In this document: positions 31,252 through 33,596 of the stretch, piece by piece
Position numbering within the stretch: the first letter of the stretch is position 1
How the letters are laid out: each line of letters begins with the position of its first letter
Assembly: GCA_040143965.1 (NCBI GenBank)
Contig: JASJQH010006948.1
Span: 1-33,596 of the forward strand
Source of the DNA: Basidiobolus ranarum
Lineage: Eukaryota; Basidiobolomycota; Basidiobolomycetes; Basidiobolales
DNA length: 33,596 bases
Direction: 5' to 3'
The notes under the pieces: model-generated
Seen by the model: only the letters and a program-made list of their open reading frames with translations
Databases searched by the model: none
Told to the model about the DNA's origin: nothing
Position numbers and translations under genes: made by a program

Positions 31252-31257
31252 AATAAA
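31252..31257 (+). terminator. Poly(A) signal of penta-EF-hand gene
   Basis: AATAAA 23 bases after the stop codon at 31228. Confidence 0.45.
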
Positions 31258-31296
31258 TATGCCACTTTCAGAGTTAAACCAGAAAATACTCCATCA

Positions 31297-31327
31297 TTCT
31301 AGAACCTTCTACCACTTGGTAGAATTC
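31297..31327 (+). promoter_or_regulatory. Heat-shock element
   Basis: TTC-TA-GAA-CC-TTC at 31297-31309 is a perfect three-unit HSE (alternating TTC and GAA with two-base gaps). A further GAATTC pair lies at 31322-31327. It is 377 bp upstream of the Hsp40 start codon, on the side expected for HSF1 control. Confidence 0.6.
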
Positions 31328-31578
31328 ACTATTTACTGATTCTGCTATATCCATATATGACCGCGATCTCATGGGATTGCTAAATGAAGATGGCTCAACT
31401 AAGTGGTCGTCCAATCAGAACTCGTATATTTTGACGTTGAAGATACGTCAACTAATGGGTGACGTGAGTACTCAGTATATTTGTGGTAGATGTGATGAAC
31501 ATTCTGGTATCTTGTGGTATTTACGATAAAAGCACCAGTAAGAATCCATATTTAGATGACAGTGGAATATTGAAAAGG

Positions 31579-31585
31579 TATAAAG
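31579..31585 (+). promoter_or_regulatory. TATA box of the Hsp40 gene
   Basis: TATAAAG, 107 bp upstream of the ATG at 31686, downstream of both HSE clusters, as in inducible fungal chaperone promoters. Confidence 0.5.
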
Positions 31586-31685
31586 CATTCGTATAGCTCG
31601 CAGGGTGCAAGCAAGATATTCATTCATTATCTCTCTACATTGTATAATACTACTACTACTTTACTGACTAACTAATTACATATCA

Positions 31686-32753
31686 ATGAACAACAAATAT
31701 TACGACGTTCTCGGAATTCCCAAAGACGCTGATGATGAGGCTATCAAAAAAGCGTATCGCAAAATGGCCTTGAAATGGCATCCCGATCGTAACGTGAACA
31801 ATAAGGAGGCTGCCGATAAGAAATTCAAAGAGATTTCTGAGGCGTATGAAGTTTTGAGTGATAAAAACAAACGTGCTATATACGACCAGTATGGTGAAGA
31901 GGGACTCAAAGGTGGTATGCCCGGTGGTCCAGGCCCTGAAGCTGCAGGTGGTTTTCCTGGTGGTTTTCCAGGCGGTCGTGGTGGAACTACATTTACATTT
32001 ACCAGCGGTGGTCCAGGCGGCGGTAGCGGGTTCCATCCATTTACTCCCAGCAGTGCAGATGATATCTTCTCTCAATTCTTTAGCTTCGGTGGAATGGGCG
32101 GTGGCCAGCGCGGCGGTGGTGGCATGAAAGGGAACCCATTTACGGGAATGAGTGATGACCATGATGGGTTCACTTTTTCCAATTTCCCAGGAGCTGACGG
32201 TGGTATGCCTAAACAACCAAAGCGCAAACCAACTATCCAACGTAATCTTGCTGTCGCACTAGAAGATCTCTACCGTGGAGCCACTAAGCGCCTCAAGGTT
32301 ACCAAGCGACTACTAGACGGTTCAAGCCAAGAAAAAATCCTTACTATTAATGTCAAACCTGGTTGGAAGAAAGGAACCAAAATCCGATTTTCGAATGAAG
32401 GTGATGAACTTCCTGAGGGAGGTGCTCAGGATATAGAATTCATCTTGGACGAAAAACCTCACCCGGTATTCAAACGTGACGCCGAACATCTCATTCTTAA
32501 CCTAAACATAAGCATCAAAGAAGCTTTGGTAGGATTTGAAAAAGAGATCAAATCTCTTGATGGTCGTACTATCAAAATCCGCAACCCTACATCGGTAGTT
32601 CAACCAGGTCAAGAGATGCGTATTTCTGGAGAAGGTATGCCCAAGTCAAAAGAACCTGGTCGCAAGGGAGATCTAATTGTAAAATTCGGCGTCAGCTTCC
32701 CCTCACAATTAACACCTGCTCAAAAGCAGGCAATCAGCAATGCATTTCCTTAG
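31686..32753 (+). CDS. SIS1: Class B (type II) Hsp40, Sis1/DnaJB1-like
   Basis: Intronless, 355 residues, close to yeast Sis1 (352). The J domain covers about 4-69, with HPD at 32-34 (KWHPDRN) that triggers Hsp70 ATPase. A Gly/Phe-rich region with [10 protein letters not shown] and GGG runs follows to about 155, and no CxxCxGxG zinc repeats are present, which makes it class B rather than Ydj1-like. Two beta-sandwich substrate-binding domains fill 180-350 ([57 protein letters not shown]). It lacks a C-terminal EEVD or CaaX sequence. It should act in the cytosol and nucleus delivering clients to Hsp70 and may be heat-inducible from the elements upstream. The lack of introns, in a region where most genes have several, fits a stress-induced gene. 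Confidence 0.96.
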   Translation: MNNKYYDVLGIPKDADDEAIKKAYRKMALKWHPDRNVNNKEAADKKFKEISEAYEVLSDKNKRAIYDQYGEEGLKGGMPGGPGPEAAGGFPGGFPGGRGGTTFTFTSGGPGGGSGFHPFTPSSADDIFSQFFSFGGMGGGQRGGGGMKGNPFTGMSDDHDGFTFSNFPGADGGMPKQPKRKPTIQRNLAVALEDLYRGATKRLKVTKRLLDGSSQEKILTINVKPGWKKGTKIRFSNEGDELPEGGAQDIEFILDEKPHPVFKRDAEHLILNLNISIKEALVGFEKEIKSLDGRTIKIRNPTSVVQPGQEMRISGEGMPKSKEPGRKGDLIVKFGVSFPSQLTPAQKQAISNAFP

Positions 32754-33596
32754 ATGATCACTTTCTGTTCAGTCCTTTGTATTATTTGTTATATTCCTAA
32801 AACACATCACAACCCCTATCTCTTGTATTTTCATGCGATCATTCCACAATAAAATCTTGTAGAATACCATAATAGATTAATCATAATATCATTTCTCTGT
32901 TGAAGTAATATTGGTTATTTCTATCGTTGTATATCTAACTATTTTAACTTAAGTTGGCTATCATTATTTAGTCAATATTCATATATATGCAAAATATATT
33001 GTCCGATTTGGTGCTGGGTTGAACCATCGAAGTCAAACTTGAAGTTTCTTCAATTATATGAGATAGCAAGGTATACAAAGATTGGTATAAACATATAATT
33101 TGAAGACTCAAGCATTAGATTCTACACTTGAATTTACCATCAAAATACCTGTTATTATCAGCATGATTATTCCAGCTGTAATGGGAGTCAAAAAAATACA
33201 ATAAACTCTCCTTTCTTCACTTCAATAAATGCAGAATTGTGATCAAGAATTAAAATCCCCTAAATTTTGATGCTTTCCCCTCCCCAAAATACTCACAATG
33301 GCAGAGTTGCATTACATAGTGTACCACTTGAAACAAGTACATTTTGCAAATAAAAAGTTCTATTTCCACTTACCATAATTAACTGATCAATTTGTATGAA
33401 TATCTGCTGTGTATTGAGCCAGAACATCTCCCTGTTTACTGAATAAATGTTCTAAGCCAATATCATAGACTGATGTTTGTGTTGTATTAGCATTGCCTAA
33501 ACATCTATATAGTCATATATAGCTTAGTACTTAGTTATCTTATAATTCACTAAGATATTATCAATTATTCTCAATCGGAATTTACTTAGAATATTT
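32754..33596. other. 3' flank of Hsp40 gene and A+T-rich spacer
   Basis: No open frame of 60 codons and no domain on either strand. Contains an AATAAA at 32848-32853, about 95 bases after the Hsp40 stop. The window ends without another recognisable gene. Confidence 0.5.
32848..32853 (+). terminator. Poly(A) signal of Hsp40 gene
   Basis: AATAAA about 95 bases after the stop codon. Confidence 0.45.

Larger units (their letters stand above)
31258..31685. other. Promoter region of the Hsp40 gene
   Basis: No coding sequence. Contains a perfect three-unit heat-shock element, a second GAAnnTTC pair at 31497-31504, and a TATAAAG box at 31579-31585. Confidence 0.6.

Overview
The window is nuclear DNA of a fungus, most likely an early-diverging (zygomycete-grade) lineage. 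Genes are A+T-rich and contain many short introns (about 46-80 bp) with GTAAGT/GTATGT-type donors and CTAAC/CTAAT branch points. The content is fungal: an AA11-type lytic polysaccharide monooxygenase, a Tda10-type kinase, homoserine kinase, and cytosolic LeuRS close to yeast Cdc60 in length. It also includes a SWEET sugar transporter, a family uncommon in Dikarya. The phylum is an inference. All exon models were joined by hand from reading frame, splice signals and phase; no transcript data were used.

Layout: RPS14 (+, 467-1045); AA11 LPMO (-, 1312-1993); gene-poor stretch; C2H2 transcription factor (-, 4139-4990); Tda10-like kinase (-, 5980-7035) divergent from a five-exon SWEET (+, 7337-8241); relic of a C2H2 factor (+, about 8882-9393); kinase-less protein with two CRIB motifs (-, 9869-10845); unrecognised seven-TM protein (-, 12075-13189); WDR25-like WD40 protein (+, 13714-15458); a 23-exon gene for a chromatin-reader/DNA-methyltransferase protein (-, 16204-23275); homoserine kinase (-, 24877-26030) divergent from LeuRS (+, 26612-30141); penta-EF-hand protein (+, 30426-31228); Sis1-type Hsp40 (+, 31686-32753) with a heat-shock element upstream.

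The outstanding object is the 16204-23275 gene. Twenty-three exons join in phase without a stop into about 1,903 residues: two GATA-spaced zinc clusters, three AT-hooks, two Tudor/chromo-barrel-like modules, ZZ finger, extended PHD, second ZZ, a GATA-type finger, then an N4/N6-type amino-methyltransferase domain with a rare SHPPY catalytic motif. A second half-domain follows that resembles the first but has lost the catalytic motifs. It looks like a DNA amino-methyltransferase fused to its own chromatin-reading apparatus, distinct from the MT-A70 (DPPW) enzymes known for fungal 6mA.

The other genes are mostly independent housekeeping or signalling genes; nothing suggests a cluster or mobile element. 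No tRNA, rRNA, transposon or CRISPR array was found.
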